A stretch of DNA of 64,000 nucleotides from Bolinopsis microptera (Eukaryota > Ctenophora > Tentaculata > Lobata > Bolinopsidae), in assembly GCF_026151205.1 (NCBI RefSeq), contig NC_087077.1:17161475-17225474 (forward strand). Reading direction: 5' to 3'. The notes under the pieces are model-generated. The model did not search any database. It saw nothing but the letters and a program-made list of their open reading frames with translations, and had not been told where the DNA came from. This document shows, piece after piece, positions 12,201-23,300 of this stretch. Numbering within the stretch: the stretch's first letter is position 1; the number at the start of each line of letters is the position of its first letter. The translations under genes were made by a program, and so were the position numbers.

Positions 12201-12290
12201 ATGGTTCCATACAGTTGTAGTATTTCTAATACCCTATACTTTATAAGCAGAATGGTTCCATACAGTTGCAGTATTTCTTTACCCTTTCCC
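9205..12290 (+). repeat. 51-bp satellite array carrying the PCC1 start codon in each unit
   Basis: About 60 units of a 51-bp repeat: AATACCCTATACTTTATAAG, CAGAATGGTTCCATACAGTT, GCAGTATTTCT. The unit is a multiple of three without stops and reads MVPYSCSIS-NTLYFISR. The same MVPYSCSIS is the predicted N-terminus of the PCC1 homolog that begins in the last unit. Variant units carry TTTACCC instead of AATACCC, or a longer linker with TTTAACAGAATCATG(T/A)CGTG and CAACTT, which recurs every few units and gives a higher-order pattern. Open frames within the array are repeat read-through, not separate genes. Confidence 0.93.
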
Positions 12291-12777
12291 TCGGAACGAC
12301 TAGCCACTATAGCTATGAGAAGTGTTGCTGCCGACAAGGAACCCAGAAAATCAGGTATTTCATTTGACACGTCATGGTTTTCCAGAAAGAGACGCATGGT
12401 CTTTTCTTTTTTAGACTTGTTTTGAAGTATTTGTGATCATGGAAATTTCAAAATAGCATTAACATTAATTGTAGGTACATTGATTAATAGTAGGTACATA
12501 TTCATTTAAACTGTGATACTTGCTAGCTATAGTATTTGCGTAGCAATGATTTAAGTAATTTATTATGCTTTTGTAAATAAAATATTTTTTTTTAAAATAA
12601 AAAAATATTAAAAATACCAAACCAGGCGTAACACGTGACCTGAAGGTGAGCGGACCAGTGTTACAGGTGACAATATCCTCATCCGAACTCAGATGTCTCC
12701 GAGTATCTGTCGGCTCGATCCTGGAGCTGCTCAAACTGTCGTGTAACACAATGGAAATGTTTGATACTAAATCATGA
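12252..12777 (+). CDS. LAGE3: PCC1/LAGE3 homolog, KEOPS complex subunit
   Basis: KEOPS (EKC) makes the t6A37 modification of ANN-decoding tRNAs; Pcc1/LAGE3 is its small dimerising subunit. Exon 1 is 12252-12354 and exon 2 is 12626-12777, joined in phase 1, giving 84 residues (yeast Pcc1 88). SISLPFPSERLATIAMRSVA matches the start of the fold (IPF-x-E-x-A-IA), and DLKVSGPVLQVTISS plus LRCLRVSVGSILELLKL matches the conserved second half (LRISVINFLDQLSL in human). The start is chosen at 12252 because it gives the expected length. It lies in the last 51-bp satellite unit, two bases after TTATAAGCAG. Whether extra upstream in-frame repeat units are translated, through starts at 12099, 12150 or 12201, is unknown. 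Confidence 0.85.
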
Positions 12778-13324
12778 CGGTAACAAAAGGCTCTTAATTA
12801 TATTTATAACTACAGTTCAGGTACAAAGGATACAGATTTAGACAGCTCTAGCTCTGTTATCGTGTGTTATTGTGTACGAATTTCAGTGTACAGATAAGCG
12901 AGACATTCAGCTTTTCTTTTTGTCACACGAAGTCATAAGATTGAGTCGCATATAATATGACGTGCGCGAAGAACTGGTGCTGTATGTAATTTAAGTGACA
13001 TATTCATTTGTTTATTTATTCGTTTATCTATTCATATTCATTAATTTATGACTGAACGTATTGATTAAAAAGTCCCTGCTATTGTATACTTTTAAGATAA
13101 ATCGTGTTTGATTGCCTAGCGTCTAGTATGGGTGGGATCTTATAGAGACATTAAATCTCAACCTTTTTAATTTCATTGCAGGTCGAGTCTTGATCATATT
13201 ACTCAATATTACCTTTGTCTCTTGTAATTTCATATTTAATCCAAGATTGCTGTTTCCATTTTCCATGCCTTTATTTTGAGTCTGAACATCTCTCTCAGGC
13301 TAATGTGATGTAATCTGGTTCACC
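12778..13324. other. Intergenic region PCC1 to RPP38
   Basis: AT-rich with no gene seen. A pyrimidine-rich acceptor-like CTCTCTCAG ends at 13298, 26 nt before the RPP38 start codon. Confidence 0.4.
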
Positions 13325-13993
13325 ATGTCAGCAAACAACACTCCTCTCACCAATAAATCCAGAAGGAAATCTCTCGCTCAAAAACAAGCTAAGAAGCCTG
13401 AGAGACATGTGCTGGATAATCCTTTTAAGATTCGGTGGCCGAGGCATTCTGAAACTGCCATAGAATCTTCACTTTTAGTTATAAAACATCACATTTGTCA
13501 GAAATACGGTGCAGCCTGTGTTGTAGACTCATCTTTGAATGAAAACAGAGGTAAACGTAACTTTGGGCATCGCCTGGAAAAGGATCGTGAACTTATTTTC
13601 AGTATCAACTGTGTAACGAAACTGTTCGAAAAAGATTTCAAATTTCAGGCTGTTTTTGTGGAAGAAAGTTTGATCCCGACGAGGATATTCGATCACATAT
13701 TATATTTGTGTGGGTTGAGAGAGGTTCCACTGGTCAAGGGACAAGTCTCTTTATATCTATCATCTTGTCTGGGCAGGAAGAAGGTTGCTATAGCAGGGAT
13801 ACCTGCTGACACAGATGTAACATTCAGTGTGCTAGTTTCACCCACCTTACCGTTTGTTAATATGGATAAATTGCCAGAATTGGTAGTGCGAATTGAAGAT
13901 GTGACACCGTCTGCAGAGGCTGTTAAAAGAAAGAGGTTAAAACAGGAATCAAAGGAGAAAAAGAAAATTGCTAAGAAAATGGAAGTCGATTAG
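13325..13993 (+). CDS. RPP38: RPP38: RNase P/MRP protein subunit p38
   Basis: Protein subunit of RNase P and RNase MRP, which process tRNA 5' ends and pre-rRNA; nuclear and nucleolar. It is an uninterrupted frame of 222 residues. A basic N-terminus leads into LDNPFKIRWPRHSE, close to the LDNPYTIRW signature of animal RPP38. An L7Ae/eL8-like core follows: INCVTKLFEKDFKFQAVFVE, LIPTRIFDHILYLCGLREVP, LYLSSCLGRKKVAIAGIP. The C-terminal tail is Lys-rich (RKRLKQESKEKKKIAKK), as expected of a nucleolar protein. It is shorter than human RPP38 (283), mainly in the insert between the N-terminal motif and the core. ATG 13325 is the first in-frame Met after an acceptor-like AG at 13298. Confidence 0.82.
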   Translation: MSANNTPLTNKSRRKSLAQKQAKKPERHVLDNPFKIRWPRHSETAIESSLLVIKHHICQKYGAACVVDSSLNENRGKRNFGHRLEKDRELIFSINCVTKLFEKDFKFQAVFVEESLIPTRIFDHILYLCGLREVPLVKGQVSLYLSSCLGRKKVAIAGIPADTDVTFSVLVSPTLPFVNMDKLPELVVRIEDVTPSAEAVKRKRLKQESKEKKKIAKKMEVD

Positions 13994-14233
13994 AATTGAT
14001 GGAGTGATATGCAAGAAGATCTAAGTTTGTAGGGAACTTAATCGCTTCTTGCTTCCCTTTTTGACAGTTTTTATTCAATTACTCAACTCTTGAGTGATTC
14101 TCCACTCTCCAGTTTCCGCAATTTTAGAAATTCGCATCGATCTTGATCCCTATTCTGATTCGTTTTTCTTCTTAAAGGAATTGTATTTGAGCTTCAGTTA
14201 GTGCCTTATATACTCACCACCTCGCTTTTAAGT

Positions 14234-14321
14234 ATGTGTGATAGGAGACCCCCACTAACTTCACCTTTAAGTATGAGTGACAATAGACCCCACTAACCCC
14301 ACCAACCCACCTTTAGGTATG
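14234..14321 (+). repeat. Degenerate triplication of the NAALAD start-codon region, with uORF
   Basis: Three imperfect copies of a unit containing CACCTTTAAGT-ATG-GTGACAGGAGAC occur with their ATGs at 14234, 14273 and 14319. The first two ATGs share one short upstream frame (14234-14296, 20 codons, TAA) that is out of frame with the real start. A transcript covering this region would carry an uORF; whether the mature 5' end includes it depends on where the leader joins (AG at 14315-14316). Confidence 0.6.
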
Positions 14322-17300
14322 GGTGACAGGAGACGACTGTACAACCTCCAGTCGTCCAGGGGAGACGGTCACCTTGTTCAGTCCGTCAGTGACGACTATG
14401 ACGACGAAGACCTCCTCCTGTCTGGCTCCCGACGACAGTCCCCTTCTTTCAACTACATCAAACTCTGCGTCATAGTCTTTTCTATTGTCGCTATTTTCTC
14501 GTCTGGCTTTTTCTCTCACATTTTGATAGTCAGCTTCGGTAAACCAGCCTCAGAACACAAGATAGACAATATAGCCAGCGTTATAGACCCCGCCAAGATA
14601 AGGGAGTATCACATTGAACTTACAAAGCATACTCATCTCGCTGGCACGCCCAGAAACTACGAACTTGCCCAGTACATCGCCAAAAAATTCCACGACTTTG
14701 CCTTTGACAGTGTCGAGTTAAAAAACTATTCAATCCGGTTACCATATCCAGACAAAAACAAGCCGAATGTAGTAAAACTGTTTGATTCGTCAGGTGTTGT
14801 GAGGCACACTTGTAGAAGGATAGAGAAGCCATTGACCGAGTTTGAGAAGTATAATCCCACCACACCCCTGTTTAACGCTCACTCTAAGCCAGGAACTGTG
14901 AAGGGGCCTGTTGTTTACGCTAACTATGCTTCTAAGTCTGATTTTAAGGTGCTGCAAGATCAAAACATCACTATAGAGGGCAAGGTCAGTGAAAACATTG
15001 CGGGTATTTAGTTTGAAATTTTGGCTGAACTCAGTTTTATGTTAATCATGAAAGTTGATAATAATAGCAGAAGTAAAATACTGAGCACACGATTTGGCAC
15101 CAACATAAAGTTTTATACATGCATTGATGTATATACATATAATACATAATATTATACCTAATATTTACATAATACGCTCCGTCCTACATTATTATAACAT
15201 ATTATTATCCTCCAACACTACCCTCCCTATAGGTAGTTCTAGCACGATACGGAGGAATATTCCGTGGGAACAAAGTGCAGAATGCAGCTGAAGCTGGAGC
15301 CCTGGCAATTGTCCTGTTCAAGGATCTAGCTGACCCTGGAAACAAGGAACGGTTCCCTCTGTCTGAGTTCGCCCCTAGTTCCTCCGGGGAGCGGGGCACT
15401 GTCGGCCTGTGAGTTTTATTTCTTATATTTCAGGTTTATAATATGATAATCGGATTATAATTTAGATTTGGGAACAGATATTTACCCTTGTGTCTGTTCT
15501 GTTCTACAAAACTGTCTACTAGATAATATCCGGATATTTTCTTCTACGATCACATCTTCAGTCTGCATTTCTTACATTTTCTACATTCCCTACATTTCCT
15601 TTCAGCTCAGACGGAGACACAGACACACTCGGCTGGCCCTCAGTGGAGAACAGTTTCATTAAAGCAGACGGAGAGTTGTATTCAGCTGCTATCATATCAC
15701 AGCCTATAACTGGAGACGATGCTATGGTGCTGCTCCGAGCCTTGTCAGTGAACACAGGTTAGTTGTGGAGATCAATGCAGGGTTAATTAATATAATGCAT
15801 GGTTAATTAATATAATGCAGGGTTAATACATCTTTGAATTAAAGTATGAATTTCCTGTATGTTACAATTTTTAGGGAGTTTGATCATTTGCATATTCTGT
15901 CATATATTAGTAATATTTAATCTAGTTAAACAGTATTTTCTGATTAAACAAGAGATTTCAAGATGTCACAATGATGTCACAATGTCATTGCACTGCTCAA
16001 ATTTCAATTAAAAGAATATCACACACGCATTTTTGAAATTACGTTTACCTTACTCGGGAATATTATAACCGGGATAAAGTGGTGGGTTTTGGAAGATTCC
16101 GCCATATTTTTCCCGGTCAAAAATTTTACCAGTCATAAAAAAACCCGCCGACTCAGATTATGGGGTTCCAAGGGGGTGGTGATCATCATATTTTACCTGA
16201 AGTCTCATATGTGCTAGAGAAGACTTTTGAAGCAGTGGATGGAGGGCTGTAACTTTATTGGCGGTTGCTACCATAATTTCGTTATAAAAATCACAATTTG
16301 GTTATAGAAATCAGATTTCAGGGTGGACCATGATTCTCACTTCTCTTGCCCATGAATCAGTGAATTGTAGAGAAGAAAACAATTTATATGTTATAGAAGA
16401 AAACGAAAATAATAATAATATATAACATTAGACGATTAGACGATCTCAGTATGATTAGTGACATTTCTCCTCAAGTTCCACAAAACCTTACGTCAAGCCA
16501 GACCAGATGTTCAGGCATATCTAAGTCTTACTTTTACAGAGCACACATTCTTTGGAATAAACTCCCTTATGAATTAAGGGAAATCTCAAGGCCATCCGTG
16601 TTTAAAACCCATTTAATTAAGTACCTCTGGACAGTTCTAAACGACCATATAACATCCTCTGACAGTTAAACAATTTACCTTAATGTAACTATATTGTCTA
16701 AATATAAATTGATAAAAAGTATAATTAATAAAATATGTTAAATAAAGTGTGTTTATAATTATGATTTATGGTACATTGTTATTTATTATATTTATATTTT
16801 AGGCTGTAACCTTTAAATTAGTTCAATGGAATAAACCTAGCATGCCTGGCCTTGGTTGCAGCATCGCTTCACTTATAGGTGCATTTAGGGCCCGATGTAA
16901 TTGCTATGATCAGTTTACTGGTCAACTGGTGTTTCGGTGTCCCTTATTTTGTTTACACTCGGTCACTTGTCAAGGCATGTAAGGTCATTCGGCGATATTT
17001 TCTTTGAAATAAAATGATGTATTTGTGTAACAATTTGAAAGTTTATTGATTTAAAAAAAATATATATATATTATAATAATAATGTCTCTAAATAGTGATC
17101 GCTTCTCGTGTGCAGTGTGTAGACTAAAGAAAGAGGGAGTTTTTCCCGTTAAAGTAACTTGTGGCCACATCCCGTTAGAAGTGAGTAAACTGTGCCACTA
17201 TTTCATGGTCCACGGTGGATTGATTACTGGAGCAGTTGAAGATGCAAAGCCAAGACGTTCCCCAATACCAAGCGGTGGGCAGGAAATTAAGCTCCGGCTG

Positions 17301-20300
17301 ACCTTCAGAGCAGTAGCCCCATTAGCGGACAAAATGAAAGTCTTGTTAAGACAACAATACAACTTCGAATTTGATGGTCAGCAGCTCAGGGGGATATCAA
17401 TAATGATAATGGCGGGGACATTAGCGATAATGAGAATGAGAATACGCTTTAATGAAGATTTGACTTATTATTGCTTAGATTTATTTTCCTTTATAAAATA
17501 GACGTGTCTTTTTTTTCTATTTCTGAGTAATATCAATAACTGTAAATTGAAATAACTTCTTTAACAAGTAACAAAAACAGAAATTTCGGTTGAAAATTTG
17601 TTGACCTCTGAAAAAAAACTTGAAAGGTCGGCCACCGGTAAATACATGACCGGGATAATTTGGCGGGTTTTGGGAAAGTCCGCCATATTTTTCCCGGTCA
17701 TTAATTTTCCCAGTCATAAATTAACCCGCTATAATATTCCCGAGTAAGGTAATCACTTGAAACGTGGTCTGTGGAGATATTTTTCAAAGTAACTCAAAAT
17801 GCAGATAAGTCATAAAAGTGATGGTAGAAGTATAATTCTTTATAAAAATAAACCAAAGACTAAGATTACATTACACATACAAACTGGAGAGGACTATAAT
17901 CATTTACAGCCTAAGCGAAAAGGTCTTCCGGATCATAAGGTCCTGAGCCCCAGACCTGAACTTCAAGGATATGTAAGTGTTTAGCAAGTTTCTGGTGTAG
18001 AACTATCTCTCTGGCATAAGTCGGGTCACTCTCCGGTACATCGAACTGGTAAATGGGTTTAGCACTTATTGCTACACCTATCATTTGAACGTCAGCAAAA
18101 ATCCGAGTTCCAACGAATTGCTCCTGGCAGCAAAATCTTACGTTCCAGACTTTTACTCGGTGGATGCGGAAAAGTCCGCCGAGATGAATGGTCAGTTTGT
18201 TGTTGGGGCTATAATTATTAGTTTTCGGGTACGTCTGTATGCTTTCAATGGCACGTTTGTCAAATATGAACTGTCCATCCACGATGAGGTCAGCATCACG
18301 GCCAGCGTCCGCATAGCTGGTCTGATCCACCATCTTGTAGAGAGAGATGAGCCGTACTTCAGATGTCATTTGTTGTTGTCTACCCTTTACCTGGTGAGGT
18401 TATGGTTACAGAGAAATAAATTAACTATTATTAAGTATTTATTTCATCAACAATCAAGTTGGTGGTAAAAATAATTAACATTCAACATGTTCTACGCGGC
18501 TAATTAACAACCGCCTAATCAATCAACTTGTCTGATGTTTTACTGTTAACTGTTTACCGTGGTAAGATCCCCTTGCACTTTCTTTATCAAGCCTTTTTGA
18601 GAGTCAACTTTATATTCCAACATTCCGATTCTATCTTCTAATCTTTCCAGACTATTTTTTATCTCGGCGATGTTCTGAGCAGACGAGACGGCTTGTATCT
18701 TCACGAGAGACAGTGTCTCCATCAGAATCTTCTCCAGTTCTGACCATGAAGAAGGTGGAGGGAGTTGAAGGGTTTCCTCCTTCAGCTCCAGTCCCTCTCG
18801 TGGAGGGAGTTGAAGGGTTTCCTCCTTCAGCTCCAGTCCCTCTCGTGGAGGGAGTTGAAGTCTATGTTCTGATTATGATTTAACGAAATTAATGGAATAG
18901 GTTTAACGGAAGACGATCAAATTTTACTCGCACCTGTTTAGTTACCTTAGTTACCTACCTAGTTACCTTCATTAGCTTATCAACCAGATTATCAGTATGG
19001 AAAGGAGGAATAACCTTTGATGCGATGTATTTAATTTCTTAAAGTTATCCAATATTCCCACTCTCTTCAGGTTTAAAGCTACCAGAGGAGTGGCAGACGG
19101 GGTTACTAGGGAACACGTCATCTGGTATCGGAACTGGGGCTGAAGATGGACCACAACTTGAGGTGAGACTAAGAGGATTTGTTGAATGTTGGTAAAATGA
19201 TCTGGAATGGCGCGGACTGTACAAGTAAAGTGTAAAACACGTGTTATTTTGTCAAGTAGTGTGATCTGGAGTACTTACCAGAATCTCAAGATTTTGATGA
19301 CTTTTATTTCATTTATTCCTCCATATATTATTTCTTATATTTCTTTGCAATAACCAAGGTGCAGATATCGACTACCAGCATAGAAAATGAGTTCACCAAA
19401 TGCTTTTAAATTGATCAGTTAACTAATTAATCAACTAATTAAAAGGTAACGGTAAATGTGGATATTAGAAGAGTTAATATAACGAACGTTATTGGGACAA
19501 TCACTGGATCTTTAGAACCTGATAGATGGGTAATCTTAGGTGAGTTGAGGTTACAATGATTCCAATGATGAGTGTAATGGAACAGTACATTTTGATTTAC
19601 TATTTTATTTAAATAATGCTTTCGTGTATCCTACATTTTACAAATATTTCACCAAATTTCCGATGCAACAACGGAAAAACAATTATACTTATTCCGCCAA
19701 ATGTTTCTTTGTGTTTCCCCTCTCCAAGTTTCCCATTATCCAGGTAACCATAGAGACGCATGGACGTACGGAGCAATAGATCCGAGTAGTGGTACAGCAG
19801 CTGTCATAGAGGCTGGCAGGGCCCTCTCACACTTTCTCAATAAGGTAAGTAATGATAGTGTAAATACTTAAATAATAGGTGGTTAGAACTTGGGCACTAA
19901 GATTTGATTCATAATAATAATATATCACAAGGTTAGTAATAGTAAGAGGCACGTTTTGCCCTCTCGAAAGTCGAATGACTTGTCAACTATAATTGAATAT
20001 ACCCCTTACTAATAATGTTAGAACGATTCACACGTCCCCACTGATATAAAGTCCAGTGTTAATCACTATTTCCAGGGCTGGAGACCTAGAAGAACAATAA
20101 AAATTCCTCGACAGCTTTTTAAAATTCGTACAGTTCGGCACCTTTTAAAAGTTCGTACAGTGCGTACTGACCAACTATGCTATTTCCAGGGCTGGAGACC
20201 TATAATCACTATTTCCAGGGCTGGAGACCTAGAAGAACGATAAAGCTAGCCTCGTGGGACGCAGAAGAGTGGGGTCTGATCGGCTCCCTGGAATGGGTAG

Positions 20301-23300
20301 AGGAGAACCGGTATATACCTTCTAGTCAATCTCTTGTCCCCCAACATATTTGATCTAAAGTTCGTGCTAGTTATATATGGTAGAGGAGAACAGGTATATA
20401 CCTTCTAGTCAATCTCTTGTACCCCAACATATTTGATCTAAAGTTCGTGCTAGTGATATATGGTAGAGGAGAACAGGTATATACCTTCTAGTCAATCTCT
20501 TGTCCCCCAACATATTTGATCTGAAGTTCGTGCTAGTTATATATGGTAGAGGAGAACAGGTATATACCTTCTAGTCAATCTCTTGTCCCCCAACATATTT
20601 GATCTAAAGTTCGTGCTAGTTATATATATGGTAGAGGAGAACAGGTATATACCTTCTAGTCAATCTCTTGTCCCCCTAGATATTTGATCTAAAGTTCGTG
20701 CTAGTTATATATATATATAATATGAAATATATTTTTGTCTGCTTTAATTGATACTAAATAAAATTGTTGTTTTCTTGAAATTGTTGTTTTCTTGAACAGG
20801 GCGCTACTGGAGCACCGGGGCGTGGTCTACATTAACACGGACATTGCGGAGGGGGGAGAGTGTTTGAGGGTGGATGCTACTGGCTCGCCTCTCTACCAGA
20901 ACCTCACTGGTACTGTGTGATATTATTTACCTGCTACATATAATAATGTTATATTAATGCTTTTCAAACACTATACATAATGTTATATACTACGTAATAT
21001 TATATTATATACTACCATAATAATATATTAGTATCATATTAACTATACTACTGAGTAATTAAATTATCGAGATAAAAACATCTACATCATCACAACTGAT
21101 TCTAAGTTTCCACTTCTTCTAAATGTATCCCCCAAATAAAGTGCGCCTTAACTAAAACACCCTCCCAGGCACAGTACTGGGTGCTGTGAACAACGAGGGT
21201 TTCCAGAGACTGGATCTGTCCGGTAGTGGGTCCGACATGTACGGGTTCTATTGTTACGCGGGGGTCAGTGTGATCAACGTTAACTGCCAGTCGTACGCTG
21301 ATGTTTATCATACTATCTACGATGAGCAGCAGTTGTTTGAGGTCGTGGACAAGGATTACAAGAATTTAGCTAAAGTCGCCTCAAGTTTAGCGCAGGTACT
21401 AATGATTGCTATGAATGTACGTAATTAATTGGTATAAACGCTTAATCAATAAGTAGGACTATTCCAAGGTTTCTATAGTCAGTTCTCAATAGTATTAAGT
21501 TAATTATTAATATATATAATATTAATTATTAAGTATTAAGTTAATTATTAATACCCGATATTCCAGTTAGTTGTCGGGGTAAGTGAGCCGGCCCTAGTAC
21601 CCGGCAGAATTGTGGAATACGGAAACAGAATACAAGAATGGTGGGATATGTTGAAACCTAAGATCTTACAGACCTTCACTCGTCTGGACATTGACGAGGA
21701 GCTGATTCACATATTGGATAATACCTTGTTTGAGTTGGGGAGAGCCGCTAACACTTTCAAGGTGTGTTGTGTATATAATGTGTCTTTTAGTTGTGTCTTT
21801 TAGTTGTGTCTTTTAGTTGTGTCTTTTAGCTTCGTATCTTTTATAATGGGGGGGGGGGGGGGGGGGGGTGTCACGTCCGTCTATGTCCGCTTGTCTCATA
21901 GAATCCAAAAAGGACAGGACATAGGCGGACATAGACGGACATAGGCGGACATAGGCGGACATTAATGGACACCTAAATTGCTAAATAAAATGTTCAATTT
22001 TTGCTGTTATAGGGGGATCATGTTTTTGTCCGTTCGGTACCCTATATTTTCAAAACGGACATAAAAATAGAGCGGACAAAAATGGACAAAAACGGACAAA
22101 AATGGAAATAACATTTAGATGCTTCCTCCTCCTACTCTTCCTCCTCCTCCCCTGGGTCTTCCTGATCTTCCTCAGTCCTCTTCCTCCTCCCCTCCTCAGT
22201 CCTCCTACTCCTCCTCCTCGTCCTCAGTCCTCCTCATCAGTCCTCAACAGTCCTCCTCCTCCCCAGTCCTCCTCCTCCTCCTGAGTCCTCCTCCTGAGTC
22301 CTCCTCCTGGGTCCTCCTCCTGGGTCCTCCTCCTCTTCATCCTCCTCCTCTTCCTCCTCAGTCCTCCTCCTCATCCTTCTCCTCAGTCCTCCATCCTCCT
22401 CCTCAGTCCTCCCCCAGTCCCCCTCCTCCTCCTCCTATTCAGTCCTCCTCCTCCTCCTCCTCCTTCTCAGTCCTCCTCAGTCCTCCTCCTCCTCCTGAGT
22501 CCTCCTCCTCCCCCTCCTCCTCTTCCCTCTCCTTCATCCTCCTCAGTCATCCTCCTCAGTCCTCCTCAGTCCTCCTCCTCAGTCCTCCTCCTCCTGGGTC
22601 CTCCTCTTCATCCTCCTCCTGGGTCCTCCTCGGTCCTCAGTCCTCCTCCTCCTGGGTCCTCCTCCTCATCCTTCTCATCAGTCCTCCTCCTCCCCAGTCC
22701 TCTCCCAGTCCCCTCCTTCTCCTCCTCCTATTCAGTCCTCCTACTCCTCCTCCTCCTCAGTTCTCCTCAGTCCTCCTTCTCATTTCTCCTAAGTCCTCCT
22801 CCTGAGTCCTCCTCCTGAGTCCTCCTCCTCCTCCTCCTCTTCCCTCTCAGTCATCCTCCTCAGCCATCCTCCTCAGTCCTCCTCCTCCTGGGTCCTCCTC
22901 CTCCTCTTCATCCTCCTCCTCGGTCCTCCTCGGTCCTCAGTCCTCCTCCTCCTGGGTCCTCCTCCTCATCCTTCTCATCAGTCCTCCTCCTCCCCAGTCC
23001 TCTCCCAGTCCCCCTCCTTCTCCTCCTCCTATTCAGTCCTCCTCCTCCTCCTCCTCAGTTCTCCTCAGTCCTCCTTCTCATTTCTCCTAAGTCCTCCTCC
23101 TGAGTCCTCCTCCTGAGTCGTCCTCCTCCTCCCTCTCAGTCATCCTCCTCAGCCATCCTCCCCAGCCATCCTCCTCAGCCATCCTCCTCAGTACTCCTCA
23201 GTCCTCCTCCTTCTCAGTCATCGTCAGTCCTCCTCCTCAGTCCTCCTCAGTCCTCCTCCTCAGTCCTCCTCAGTCCTCCTCCTCCCCCTCCTCCTCTTCC

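Larger units (their letters stand above)
16045..17752. mobile_element. TIR element in NAALAD intron 3
   Basis: Ends are TTACCTTACTCGGGAATATT... and its reverse complement ...AATATTCCCGAGTAAGGTAA, about 23 bp perfect. Just inside both ends is a direct repeat (about 16068-16155 and 17650-17735) containing CCGCCATATTTTTCCCGGTC that is itself partly palindromic. The interior holds the open frame at 17082-17501 and a LINE-like fragment at 16451-16669. A smaller element at 31843-32352 has ends with the same ACCTTAC start and a similar internal layout. Confidence 0.75.

Noticed and set aside
9369-12249. Multiple frames of 60-120 residues repeating MVPYSCSISNTLYFISR
   Set aside because: Products of the 51-bp array, which has no stops by chance of its length. 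Only the last unit, joined to the PCC1 body, is supported as a gene.
22102-22805. Ser/Pro-rich 228-residue frame and others in the TCC blocks
   Set aside because: Low-complexity reading of a homopyrimidine array inside a mobile-looking insertion.
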